Below are positions 24,405-32,151 of a stretch of DNA of 64,000 bases, piece by piece. The notes beneath the pieces were generated by a model, which made no database searches, was not told where the DNA came from, and was given only the letters and a program-made list of their open reading frames with translations. A program made the position numbers and the translations under genes. Position 1 is the stretch's first letter. Every line of letters begins with the position of its first letter. Origin of the DNA: Priestia endophytica DSM 13796 (GTDB lineage Bacteria > Bacillota > Bacilli > Bacillales > Bacillaceae_H); contig NZ_FOXX01000007.1 in NCBI RefSeq assembly GCF_900115845.1, positions 186,001 through 250,000 of the forward strand. Reading direction: 5' to 3'.

Positions 24405-24510
24405 AAAAGTGTAAGGTGCCGATAAGACTAAGATAAGCCGGCTAAAAGGTGGTTCTGTAACCTTCTGAATGGATTGGCTAAACGTGAGAGCCCTTGGTGC
24501 CTAGATGTAA
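24405..24510 (+). ncRNA. Possible group II intron domain I remnant
   Basis: A GC-richer island in an AT-rich spacer that folds locally: GCCG...CGGC arm, GGTTCTGTAACC hairpin, and GGCT-AAACGTGAG-AGCC hairpin. The order 'CTGTAACC ... GAATGGATTGGCTAAACGTGAGAGCC' recalls bacterial group II intron domain I from memory. No reverse transcriptase frame, no GUGYG 5' end and no domain V were found, so at most it is a fragment. Alternative: an unrelated structured RNA. Confidence 0.3.
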
Positions 24511-24540
24511 ATACAAAACGTATAGTTCTTATATTTTGAA

Positions 24541-24577
24541 AAAGGGCGGTGATTTCTTAAAATCACTGTCCTTTTTT
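24541..24577 (+). terminator. Terminator-type hairpin
   Basis: GGGCGGTGATTT/AAATCACTGTCC stem (G-U pairs) with A-run before and T6 after. It could end the upstream HAD transcript or the structured RNA. Confidence 0.8.
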
Positions 24578-24759
24578 GTGTATTCCTTTATAAAAGGAGG
24601 GGGGGGACATCAGTATGGAAATTCTACTCTAGGAAGAGCTATTGTAAAATGCCTTCACTCCTTCTTGATAAGGAGGTTTGAATATTCCATCCTATAGGTG
24701 AAATTGAGAAAACTTAATAAAATGCATTCTTTAATGGAATTAAATGGTACAACAAACAT

Positions 24760-24771
24760 TATAACGTTATA
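24760..24771. promoter_or_regulatory. Palindrome TATAACGTTATA upstream of the amidohydrolase operon
   Basis: Perfect 12-bp dyad about 105 bases before the first operon gene. Candidate binding site for the operon's own GntR-family regulator. Confidence 0.4.
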
Positions 24772-24836
24772 TTTACTTTGTTGATTTTCTATGCTAATCT
24801 AAATGTGTGAAAAAGAAATATGAATGTAATTCATTC

Positions 24837-24850
24837 TGAAAACGTATTCA
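24837..24850 (+). promoter_or_regulatory. CcpA cre-like site before the amidohydrolase operon
   Basis: TGAAAACGTATTCA differs at one position from the cre consensus TGWAANCGNTNWCA. An imperfect dyad GAATG-N5-CATTC lies immediately upstream (24822-24836). It lies 28 bases before the start codon, suited to carbon catabolite repression. Confidence 0.55.
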
Positions 24851-24877
24851 AATAGATTTGAAGAAAAGGTGAAATGA

Positions 24878-25978
24878 ATGGAAAAGCAGTTCGTATTACG
24901 TAACGTGAAACGTGTGAGTGGAGAGGCAATTGATATCGTTATCAAAGACGGTAAAATTGCTGAAGTGACAAAGGCTGGGAATGGACATGGACAGCTAGTA
25001 TTTGACTATTCAGGTGTGTACGTATCAAGTGGTTGGATTGATTTACATGTCCACGCATTTCCTGAGTTTGATCCGTATGGTGATGAAATTGATGAAATAG
25101 GTGTAAAACAAGGTGTAACAACAATTGTTGATGCTGGAAGTTGTGGGGCAGACCGAATTGCTGATTTGGTTACGAGCAGAGAACAAGCCAAAACAAACTT
25201 GTTTGCTTTTTTGAATATCTCCCGAATTGGCTTAAAACGTGTTGATGAGTTATCAAATATGGAATGGATAGATAAAGAGAAGGTCATACAGGCTGCTAAA
25301 AAGTATCAAGATGTCATTGTTGGACTAAAGGCGCGTATTAGCAGCAGTGTTGTCCGTAATAGTGGGATTGAACCATTACGTGTTGCAAGAACAATTTCTC
25401 ACAAAACATCGTTGCCATTAATGGTTCACATCGGTTCTGCACCGCCAAGTATTGAAGAGGTTATTCCACTCTTAGAAAGAAATGATGTTATTACTCATTA
25501 TCTTAATGGGAAAGAAAATAATCTTTTCAGTGATAAAGGGGAACCACTTCAAGTATTAATGGATGCAATTGAACGCGGTGTACACTTGGATGTTGGGCAT
25601 GGGACAGCAAGCTTTTCGTTTAAAGTTGCTGAAGCTGCAAAACAACATCATATTGGTTTGAATACAATTAGCACAGACATCTACCGTGGGAACCGTTTAA
25701 ATGGTCCGGTATATAGTATGGCAAATGTTCTCTCGAAATTTCTTTACCTCGGATACTCACTTGAAGAGGTGATCGCAGCGGTTACTACCCATGCAGCAAA
25801 CTGGCTTAAAAAACCAGAACTTGGTCGAATTAAAGTTGGAGACATTGCAAACTTAACGCTATTTACAGTTCAAAATAATCCGGTTACATTGATTGATTCT
25901 GAAGAAGACAAGCGTGTAGCAGAAAGAACAATAGAAACAAAAGGAGTGGTTGCAAATGGTGAACTCATTGAATGCTAA
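24878..25978 (+). CDS. COG3964 amidohydrolase/deacetylase
   Basis: Metal-dependent amidohydrolase-fold enzyme of the group usually placed next to DgaE-type ammonia lyases; family members remove acetyl groups from N- or O-acetylated acids. 366 residues. Metal ligands are visible: HVH (His57, His59), carboxylatable Lys151 in GLKARIS, His184 in MVHIG, His207 in THYLNG and catalytic Asp267 in STDIYRG. GAAAAGGTG precedes the ATG. First gene of the operon; its end overlaps the ammonia-lyase start by 23 bases. A role deacetylating an N-acetyl-amino-sugar acid is inferred from context. Confidence 0.88.
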   Translation: MEKQFVLRNVKRVSGEAIDIVIKDGKIAEVTKAGNGHGQLVFDYSGVYVSSGWIDLHVHAFPEFDPYGDEIDEIGVKQGVTTIVDAGSCGADRIADLVTSREQAKTNLFAFLNISRIGLKRVDELSNMEWIDKEKVIQAAKKYQDVIVGLKARISSSVVRNSGIEPLRVARTISHKTSLPLMVHIGSAPPSIEEVIPLLERNDVITHYLNGKENNLFSDKGEPLQVLMDAIERGVHLDVGHGTASFSFKVAEAAKQHHIGLNTISTDIYRGNRLNGPVYSMANVLSKFLYLGYSLEEVIAAVTTHAANWLKKPELGRIKVGDIANLTLFTVQNNPVTLIDSEEDKRVAERTIETKGVVANGELIEC

Positions 25979-27059
25979 ATATGGGCTTAAACGTGTAATT
26001 AATGCAAGTGGACGAATGAGTATCCTTGGCGTGTCAGCCCCAACAGATACAGTCATGGATGCAATGAAACAAGGCGGACAAAATTATGTAGAGATTGCCG
26101 ATTTAGTTGATAAAGCAGGGGATCACATCGCAAGAATTCTCGATTCAGAGGCGGCTGTTGTTGTTAATTCAGCATCAAGTGGAATTGCTCTTTCTGTTGC
26201 AGCACTTGTGACACAAGGCAATCGCCGCAAAAGTGAACGTCTGCACCAAGAAGAGATTTCTAAAAACGAAATCATTATGCTGAAAGGGCATAATGTCCAA
26301 TATGGAGCCCCTGTTGAAACCATGATTTATTTGGGCGGTGGCAAGTTAATTGAAGTGGGCTATGCTAATGAAGGTAAAGCAGAACATATTGAAGATGCTA
26401 TTTCTGAAAACACAGCAGCCATTCTTTACGTGAAATCTCACCATGCTGTTCAAAAAAATATGATTTCAGTTGAAGAGGCATGGGAAGTTGCCAAGCGTAA
26501 TGGTGTTCCACTTATCGTGGATGCAGCAGCAGAAGAAGATATTCAAAAGTATGTGAAATACTCAGATCTTGCCATTTATAGTGGTTCAAAAGCTATTGAA
26601 GGACCAACTTCAGGGATTGTTGGTGGTAAGCGAAACTATATTGAATGGTTAAAAGTACAATTACATTGTATTGGAAGAAGTATGAAAGTTGGTAAAGAAA
26701 CCACCTTTGGTTTACTTCAAGCCCTGGATGAATACGGTGTCAAAGAAGACAAAAGTGAACAAGAAAAAGAAATGTTACAAACGTTGATGTCATTAGAAGA
26801 AATTGAAGGAGTCCAAGTTACGATTGTCCAGGATGAAGCAGGTCGAGCTATATTCCGTGCTCGTATTCAAATTAGTCCAGAGCAAACAAACACAACAGCA
26901 AAAGAAGTTGTGAAAGGGTTGCGTGAAGGAGAAATTGCCATTTACACACGTGACTATGGGGTAAGACAAGGGTATTTCGATATCGATCCACGTCCACTTC
27001 AAGGTGATGATATCCACGTGATTGAATCTCAAATACGTGAATTATTAGGGGGAAAATAA
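25956..27059 (+). CDS. dgaE: DgaE-like PLP-dependent ammonia lyase (SelA-type fold)
   Basis: Pyridoxal-phosphate enzyme related to D-glucosaminate-6-phosphate ammonia lyase, which removes ammonia to give 2-keto-3-deoxygluconate-6-phosphate. 367 residues. Schiff-base Lys212 in YSGSKAIEGPTSG, the PLP-ring Asp189 in LIVDAAAEED, and NSASSGIALSVAAL typical of the SelA-like fold. TTG at 25950 is open, but ATG at 25956 is 9 bases from AAGGAG. dgaF begins one base after its stop. Whether it uses a phosphorylated or free acid here is open, because no PTS is present. Confidence 0.87.
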   Translation: MVNSLNAKYGLKRVINASGRMSILGVSAPTDTVMDAMKQGGQNYVEIADLVDKAGDHIARILDSEAAVVVNSASSGIALSVAALVTQGNRRKSERLHQEEISKNEIIMLKGHNVQYGAPVETMIYLGGGKLIEVGYANEGKAEHIEDAISENTAAILYVKSHHAVQKNMISVEEAWEVAKRNGVPLIVDAAAEEDIQKYVKYSDLAIYSGSKAIEGPTSGIVGGKRNYIEWLKVQLHCIGRSMKVGKETTFGLLQALDEYGVKEDKSEQEKEMLQTLMSLEEIEGVQVTIVQDEAGRAIFRARIQISPEQTNTTAKEVVKGLREGEIAIYTRDYGVRQGYFDIDPRPLQGDDIHVIESQIRELLGGK

Positions 27060-27060
27060 T

Positions 27061-27816
27061 ATGTCAACAATTACAGAACGTTTTTATAAGGAACGTGTTG
27101 CTTTAAATGTATTAGCAAATAGTGTAGAGAATGCCAAAGAAGTATTTGAAGCAGCCGAAGGACATGTCTTAGTTGGTGTTCTTTCCAAAGACTATCCAAC
27201 GGTAGAAGAAGCCGTAGCAGCAATGAAGAAATATGGAGAAGAGATTGAGGAAGCGGTATCAATTGGGTTAGGGGCTGGCGACAATCGTCAAGCTGCTGTA
27301 GTAGCAGAGATTGCAAAACACTATCATGGAAGTCATATCAACCAAGTATTTCCTGCTGTTGGCGCAACACGTGCTAACCTTGGTGAAAAGGATAGCTGGA
27401 TTAATAGCTTAGTTTCCCCAACAGGACGTGTTGGTTATGTAAATATTTCAACAGGTCCTGTAAGCGCTGCACAGGATGAACAGGCAATTGTACCTGTTAA
27501 AACAGCAATCGCTCTTGTTCGCGATATGGGCGGGAATGCATTAAAATACTTCCCAATGAAAGGATTAACTCGGGAGGACGAATTCCGTGCTGTTGCAGTA
27601 GCATGCGGTGAAGAAGGATTTGCATTAGAGCCAACAGGGGGGATTGACAAAGAGAACTTCGAAGCCATTTTACGTATTGCATTAGAAGCTAACGTGCCGC
27701 AAATCATTCCTCATGTATATTCATCAATTATCGATAAAGAAACTGGAAAAACAAATGTCAAAGATGTCCGTGAATTACTTGGAACAGTAAAGAAATTGGT
27801 GGATAACCATGGCTAA
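27061..27816 (+). CDS. dgaF: DgaF-like KDGP aldolase
   Basis: 2-Dehydro-3-deoxy-phosphogluconate aldolase of the DgaF (KDGP aldolase) family; cleaves KDPG to pyruvate and glyceraldehyde-3-phosphate. 251 residues, longer than Eda-type aldolases. Recognisable blocks: SIGLGAGDNRQAAVV, HINQVFPAVGATRANLG, KYFPMKGL with candidate catalytic Lys, and EPTGGIDKENFEAI. The gene overlaps the kinase start by 8 bases, so translation is coupled. Confidence 0.87.
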   Translation: MSTITERFYKERVALNVLANSVENAKEVFEAAEGHVLVGVLSKDYPTVEEAVAAMKKYGEEIEEAVSIGLGAGDNRQAAVVAEIAKHYHGSHINQVFPAVGATRANLGEKDSWINSLVSPTGRVGYVNISTGPVSAAQDEQAIVPVKTAIALVRDMGGNALKYFPMKGLTREDEFRAVAVACGEEGFALEPTGGIDKENFEAILRIALEANVPQIIPHVYSSIIDKETGKTNVKDVRELLGTVKKLVDNHG

Positions 27817-28825
27817 GAGAGTTGCTTCTTTTGGAGAAGTTATGATGCGCTTGCAAGTGCCAGGATATGAGTTCCTGTCACAAGCAAGCACATTAAATTA
27901 TTCTTTCTCTGGTACAGGAGTAAATGTCACCTCAGCTCTAGCGCGTTTTGGCTATACGGGGTATCTTGTGTCTACGTTACCAGATAACGCAGTTGGTGAT
28001 GCGGCTGCATCCTATCTTCAGAAATTAGGAATTAACCAATTGTTCATTCATCGAAGCGGGGATTATGTTGGAATGTACTTTTTAGAAAATGGATTTGGGG
28101 CGCGGCCTAGTCGCGTTACTTATTCCAATCGATTAGAAAGCAGTTTCAATACAGCTTCTGAAGGAACGTATAATTTTGAAGAAATTGCACGTGAGATCGA
28201 TGTTGTGCATTTTTGCGGAATTACACTTGCGATGAATGATTCTATCCGCCAACATATGAAAACATTCGCGAAAGCGGTCAAAGAGAATGGTGGCACAGTT
28301 GTCTTTGATTGTAACTATCGTCCGTCCCTCTGGGGTGAGGACGGATATAGAAAGTCAAAAAGATATTATGAGGAAATGCTAGATTTAGCTGATATCGTCA
28401 TGATGAACGAAAAAGACGCAATGTTTGTTCTTGGTATGAAAACGGAGAAAAAAGAACGTACAGAACAACTTGTGGAGCTTATTCCAGCCGTTGCAAAAAA
28501 GTACAAAATCTCTGTTATAGCGGGGACGCATCGGTCAATTAACGGTGACAATACCCATTCATTACGTGGTTTTATATTTAAGAATCAAACATTCACATTT
28601 TCTAAGACCGTCACGTTTTCTGTCTATGATAGAATAGGAGCAGGAGATGCTTATGCGAGTGGTATTATACATGGTGAAATGGAAGGCTTTTTACCAGAAA
28701 AAACAGTCGCATTTGCCGCAGCGGCAGGAATGCTTGCGCATACGGTTGTAGGGGATACCCCTATATCATCGGAAGCCGATATATTCCGAGCGATGACAGA
28801 ATCAGTGGGCGATGTAGAAAGGTAG
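27809..28825 (+). CDS. PfkB-family sugar kinase (2-keto-3-deoxygluconate kinase-like)
   Basis: Ribokinase/PfkB-type kinase, 338 residues. N-terminal GEVMMRLQ and glycine-rich SGTGVNVTSALARFG contact the sugar; the ATP site with catalytic base is DRIGAGDAYASGIIHGE near 275. Beside a KDGP aldolase this fits KDG kinase, giving KDPG. It overlaps dgaF by 8 bases and ends in TAGTG with the regulator. In PTS-type dga operons such a kinase would not be required, so its presence is informative. Confidence 0.88.
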   Translation: MAKRVASFGEVMMRLQVPGYEFLSQASTLNYSFSGTGVNVTSALARFGYTGYLVSTLPDNAVGDAAASYLQKLGINQLFIHRSGDYVGMYFLENGFGARPSRVTYSNRLESSFNTASEGTYNFEEIAREIDVVHFCGITLAMNDSIRQHMKTFAKAVKENGGTVVFDCNYRPSLWGEDGYRKSKRYYEEMLDLADIVMMNEKDAMFVLGMKTEKKERTEQLVELIPAVAKKYKISVIAGTHRSINGDNTHSLRGFIFKNQTFTFSKTVTFSVYDRIGAGDAYASGIIHGEMEGFLPEKTVAFAAAAGMLAHTVVGDTPISSEADIFRAMTESVGDVER

Positions 28826-29550
28826 TGAATGTAACAGTGAACGTATCTCGAAAAAAAGGACCATTATATTTACAAATTAAGAATATCTTAAAAGATCGGA
28901 TTTTACACGGTGTATATCCTATTAAAACGAATATACCTTCTGAACCGCAACTGGAGAATGAATTCAATGTCAGTAAGATTACCATCCGAAATGCAATCAA
29001 AGAACTTGTTCAAGAAGGATATCTCGAAAAGAAGAGTGGTAAAGGGACAAAAGTCATTCGCAATACTTCCGCTTCAAAACTTTCTAAAGGGAAACGTTTT
29101 ACAGAAGTTTTAGTAGAAGAAGGTCATAAGATTCAAAGGCAGTTGTTGCAGGCAGAAGTTGTATGCAATGAAGAGGGAACAGAACCGTACCGATTATTTG
29201 GAGAGCATTGTCTTCGTGTTGAACGACTTTATCATCTTGATGATGTACCGTATATCCATTATACACATTATGTGACGGCACAAATTGAAGGCACTGAACG
29301 CTCAGACTTAAATACTCAATCCTTGTACGAAGTGATTGAAGAACAAGATATTTCTTTAGAAAAGTTTCGAGATCAGTTTGCTGTTGCTATTGCTCCTTCT
29401 TATGTAGAAGATAGATTACATGTAAAAAGGAAGACACCTTTATTAAAACGATTGCGCTATTCTTATGATGAAATGGGTAATTTGATTGAATATAGTGAAG
29501 GGTACTACAATACGGAAATGCAACATTATGTTGTGAATTATGATGTATAA
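28825..29550 (+). CDS. GntR-family regulator, HutC/UTRA subfamily
   Basis: Transcription factor, 241 residues. N-terminal winged helix (LYLQIKNILKDRILHGVYPIKTNIPSEPQLENEF, then VSKITIRNAIKELVQEGYLEKKSGKGTKV) and a C-terminal UTRA ligand-binding domain (about 80-235) of the kind that binds sugar phosphates or amino acids. The GTG at 28825 overlaps the kinase stop; a second GTG at 28837 is possible. Likely local regulator of this operon, with candidate sites at 24760-24771 and 24822-24836. Confidence 0.9.
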   Translation: MNVTVNVSRKKGPLYLQIKNILKDRILHGVYPIKTNIPSEPQLENEFNVSKITIRNAIKELVQEGYLEKKSGKGTKVIRNTSASKLSKGKRFTEVLVEEGHKIQRQLLQAEVVCNEEGTEPYRLFGEHCLRVERLYHLDDVPYIHYTHYVTAQIEGTERSDLNTQSLYEVIEEQDISLEKFRDQFAVAIAPSYVEDRLHVKRKTPLLKRLRYSYDEMGNLIEYSEGYYNTEMQHYVVNYDV

Positions 29551-29590
29551 AGGCAGCGAGAAAATGTAGCACTCTTTTCTCGCTGCTCTT

Positions 29591-29604
29591 ATGAAAGCGT
29601 TTAC
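29591..29604 (+). promoter_or_regulatory. CcpA cre-like site before gntP-like permease
   Basis: ATGAAAGCGTTTAC matches the core of the cre consensus (WTGNAANCGNWNNC). It lies 26 bases before the permease start, behind a GCAGCGAGAAAA/TTTTCTCGCTGC hairpin (29552-29586) that may limit read-through from the regulator gene. Confidence 0.5.
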
Positions 29605-29630
29605 TAAGAGGGTGGAGAGAGGGGTTTAAT

Positions 29631-30956
29631 ATGGATATATATGTATTAGCTATCACTTTATTATCTATTGTGATTGTTATTTTAGGAGTATCATGGTGGA
29701 AATGGCATGCCTTTATTAGTTTAACTGTCGCAAGCTTGTTTTTAGCTGTTATGTCAGGATTATCAATGGATAAAATTGTTGGTGCCTATGAAACTGGGGT
29801 TGGAAGTGTATTAGGGCATTTGGTTGGGATTTTAGCATTAGGTACGATTTTAGGGAAAATCATGTCAGATTCAGGTGCTGGAATGCAAGTTGCCGATTTC
29901 TTCGTTCGGTTGTTTGGGGTAAAGAAATTACCGTGGGCCATGTTATTTTCAGGTTTTATCATCGGAATCCCTGTTTTCTTTGAAGTAGGAATTGTCATCT
30001 TATTACCTCTTGTCATTTCTATTCATAAAACAACAAAACAAAATATTTTACTAATTGCAATACCTGTTATTGCTGGGTTATCTATTGTACATGGTCTTGT
30101 ACCTCCGCATCCAGGAGCTATGACTGCAATTGGTATTTATAATGCTGATCTTGGAAGAGTCCTTCTTTACTCACTCATTATTGCACTACCTACAGCTATC
30201 ATTGCAGGTCCATTGTTTGCAAAATGGGTGCATAAACGAGTGATTCCTGAAGGAGAGCCAGAGTTAGTTCGTGTGAATACAAGTATACAGAAATTACCAA
30301 GTACAGGAATTTCATTTTTCATTATTCTATTACCTGTTCTATTGATGATATTGTCTGTTGTCGCACCGTATATCACAATGCCTAATGGATTAATGAATTT
30401 CTTCGTATTTATTGGTAGTCCTGTTATTGCGCTTCTCATCTCTTGTTTCGCAGCCTTTTACCTACTTGGCATGCGTCAGGGTATGGACAAAAATTTCATT
30501 AAAAAATTAACAGATGAAAGCTTATTACCAGTTGGTTCGATTATTTTGATCATCGGTGCTGGTGGTGGATTCAAACAAATTCTTATCGATAGTGGCGTAG
30601 GAACAACGATTGCGAACATGTCCGAAAGTTTATCTCTATCTCCCATTGTTTTAGCATTTATGGTAGCCGGATTAATTCGAATTGCAACAGGTTCAGCAAC
30701 AGTTGCCTTAACAACAGCAGCCGGAATTGTTTCTCCTATTATTGCAAGTATGTCAGGTGTGAACTTGGAATTGCTTGTTATAGCAACAGGAGCAGGATCA
30801 CTCATGCTCTCACATGTCAACGATGCTGGTTTCTGGCTAGTAAAAGAATACCTAGGGTTAACGGTAAAAGAAACCTTTAAGACATGGACAGTAATGGAGA
30901 CATTGCTTTCATTTATCGCTTTCGGAGCCGTTTTACTATTCGATATGTTCATTTAA
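29631..30956 (+). CDS. GntP-family gluconate:H+ symporter
   Basis: Proton symporter of the GntP family for gluconate-like sugar acids, cytoplasmic membrane. 441 residues with about 12 hydrophobic segments. Family blocks: GTILGKIMSDSGAGMQVADF, GIPVFFEVGIVILLPLV, LVPPHPGAMTAIG and HVNDAGFWLVKEYLGL. AGAGGGG precedes the ATG. It takes the place of the mannose-type PTS permease of other dga operons, so substrate should enter unphosphorylated. A long palindromic terminator follows. Confidence 0.92.
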   Translation: MDIYVLAITLLSIVIVILGVSWWKWHAFISLTVASLFLAVMSGLSMDKIVGAYETGVGSVLGHLVGILALGTILGKIMSDSGAGMQVADFFVRLFGVKKLPWAMLFSGFIIGIPVFFEVGIVILLPLVISIHKTTKQNILLIAIPVIAGLSIVHGLVPPHPGAMTAIGIYNADLGRVLLYSLIIALPTAIIAGPLFAKWVHKRVIPEGEPELVRVNTSIQKLPSTGISFFIILLPVLLMILSVVAPYITMPNGLMNFFVFIGSPVIALLISCFAAFYLLGMRQGMDKNFIKKLTDESLLPVGSIILIIGAGGGFKQILIDSGVGTTIANMSESLSLSPIVLAFMVAGLIRIATGSATVALTTAAGIVSPIIASMSGVNLELLVIATGAGSLMLSHVNDAGFWLVKEYLGLTVKETFKTWTVMETLLSFIAFGAVLLFDMFI

Positions 30957-30998
30957 AAACAACCTCCTTCTACAGATCTGTAGAAGGAGGTTGTTTTT
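30955..30998. terminator. 44-bp perfect palindrome / terminator after gntP-like gene
   Basis: 22-base arms from AAAAACAACCTCC to GGAGGTTGTTTTT with no separate loop; A5 on one side, T5 on the other. Ends the operon. Confidence 0.88.
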
Positions 30999-31164
30999 AT
31001 TTTATAAGGAAAAAGTAGGTTGATAGTATTTGATGGACACGTAAATTTGAAATACAGAGATGGGAACGGAAAAGTTTTGTGTAATGGATATACTAGGGAT
31101 ATAGTAGGAAGGAAGAAACAAGAAGGTAATAGAAGACTATATAATACGTAACTAGACTCAATCT

Positions 31165-31221
31165 GATATAGCGCAGAACATCTAGGTCATCAAAATTTCT
31201 ACATGTTATATCTTCATGAAA
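31165..31221 (+). pseudogene. Decayed C-terminus of a tyrosine recombinase (probable)
   Basis: In frame from about 31172 the spacer reads AEHLGHQNFYMLYLHEK, resembling the LGH...Y box that ends integrase-type tyrosine recombinases; the 'DI' normally before it is present one frame away (GATATA). Stop codons and frameshifts surround it, so it cannot be active. The match is only about 17 residues and could be chance, but its position at the end of the accessory block is suggestive. Confidence 0.33.
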
Positions 31222-31263
31222 AACGGGAACAATAAACACAACGTATATAGAGGAGGAAAAAAC

Positions 31264-32121
31264 TTGCTACCAGAACAATCATTTCAACCACTTGTTCCAA
31301 GATGTAACACTGAATATGAACTATTACATGATGTGTTTTTATGTGAACCAAAGCATATGACAATCCGCGATGTAATTAACGAAACACAGAAGCATTTTAA
31401 AGATGAAAATATTAATGTGGAAAAAGCCATGGCGCAGCATAAACAGTTTGTAGATACGTTAAGAAAGTATAATGTAAATGTTCATCTTTTACCTCCTGGT
31501 GAAGATCGTCCAGAGCAGGTTTTTGCAAGAGACATTGGCTTTACGATTGGAAATAAGGTGTTTATTGCTGGTATGAGCAATGATATTCGTTTTGATGAGC
31601 AGAAAGTTTTAAAGCAGGAGTTAAAAAACTTAGGAATCAATTACATAGATTTAAAAGGGACGAACATTGAAGGCGGAGATGTTGTTGTTGATGGAGATCA
31701 TGTTTTTGTTGGAATCAGTGACCGTACAACAGAAGAAGCAGTAGACGTATTGAGAGGGCATCTGGAAGGCTACGAAGTTGTTCCTATTCCATTTCATCCA
31801 AAATATCTTCATTTAGACTGTGTATTTAATATTTTATCTCCAAAGGAAGCTCTTGTATTTAGAGGAGCAATGGAAGAGAAATATGAAGCTGTATTAGCGA
31901 AACATTATGATTTAATTCATGTTGAAGAAGATGAACAGTTTACGTTGGGAGTAAACGTGCTTTCAATTGGAAACGGGAAGGTCATTAGCCTGCCAATTAA
32001 TAAGAATACAAATAAAGAATTGAAAAAACGCGGCTATGAAATCATTGAAGTGGATATTACAGAAATTATTAAATCAGGCGGTTCCTTCCGCTGTTGTTCA
32101 ATGCCTATTGTAAGAAAATAA
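31264..32121 (+). CDS. DDAH-family amidinotransferase-fold hydrolase (YkgA-like)
   Basis: Member of the amidinotransferase superfamily (arginine deiminase, dimethylarginine dimethylaminohydrolase). 285 residues. Asp-containing FARDIGFTIG, NIEGGDVVV, LHLDCVFNILSP with the catalytic His region, and the C-terminal catalytic Cys in GGSFRCCSMPIVRK. A longer frame opens at 31216, but TTG at 31264 has AGGAGG 7 bases before it and gives the usual N-terminus. B. subtilis YkgA has the same length. Substrate unproven; the rocF/rocD arginine genes are about 28 kb away. Confidence 0.85.
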   Translation: MLPEQSFQPLVPRCNTEYELLHDVFLCEPKHMTIRDVINETQKHFKDENINVEKAMAQHKQFVDTLRKYNVNVHLLPPGEDRPEQVFARDIGFTIGNKVFIAGMSNDIRFDEQKVLKQELKNLGINYIDLKGTNIEGGDVVVDGDHVFVGISDRTTEEAVDVLRGHLEGYEVVPIPFHPKYLHLDCVFNILSPKEALVFRGAMEEKYEAVLAKHYDLIHVEEDEQFTLGVNVLSIGNGKVISLPINKNTNKELKKRGYEIIEVDITEIIKSGGSFRCCSMPIVRK

Positions 32122-32149
32122 AAGAGCGGCTTTAAAAGTCGCTCTTTTA
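32120..32149. terminator. Bidirectional terminator
   Basis: AAAAGAGCG...CGCTCTTTT hairpin between convergent genes, with A4/T4 flanks. Confidence 0.8.
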
Positions 32150-32151
32150 TT

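Noticed and set aside
24494-24697. 67-aa plus-strand frame in the spacer before the amino-sugar-acid operon
   Set aside because: Crosses a terminator hairpin, lacks a ribosome site and has no recognisable protein character.
22907-31263. Duplicated tRNA-Val 3' end as an attachment-site pair
   Set aside because: The T-arm/acceptor segment was looked for near 31 kb and elsewhere and not found, so island boundaries stay unproven.
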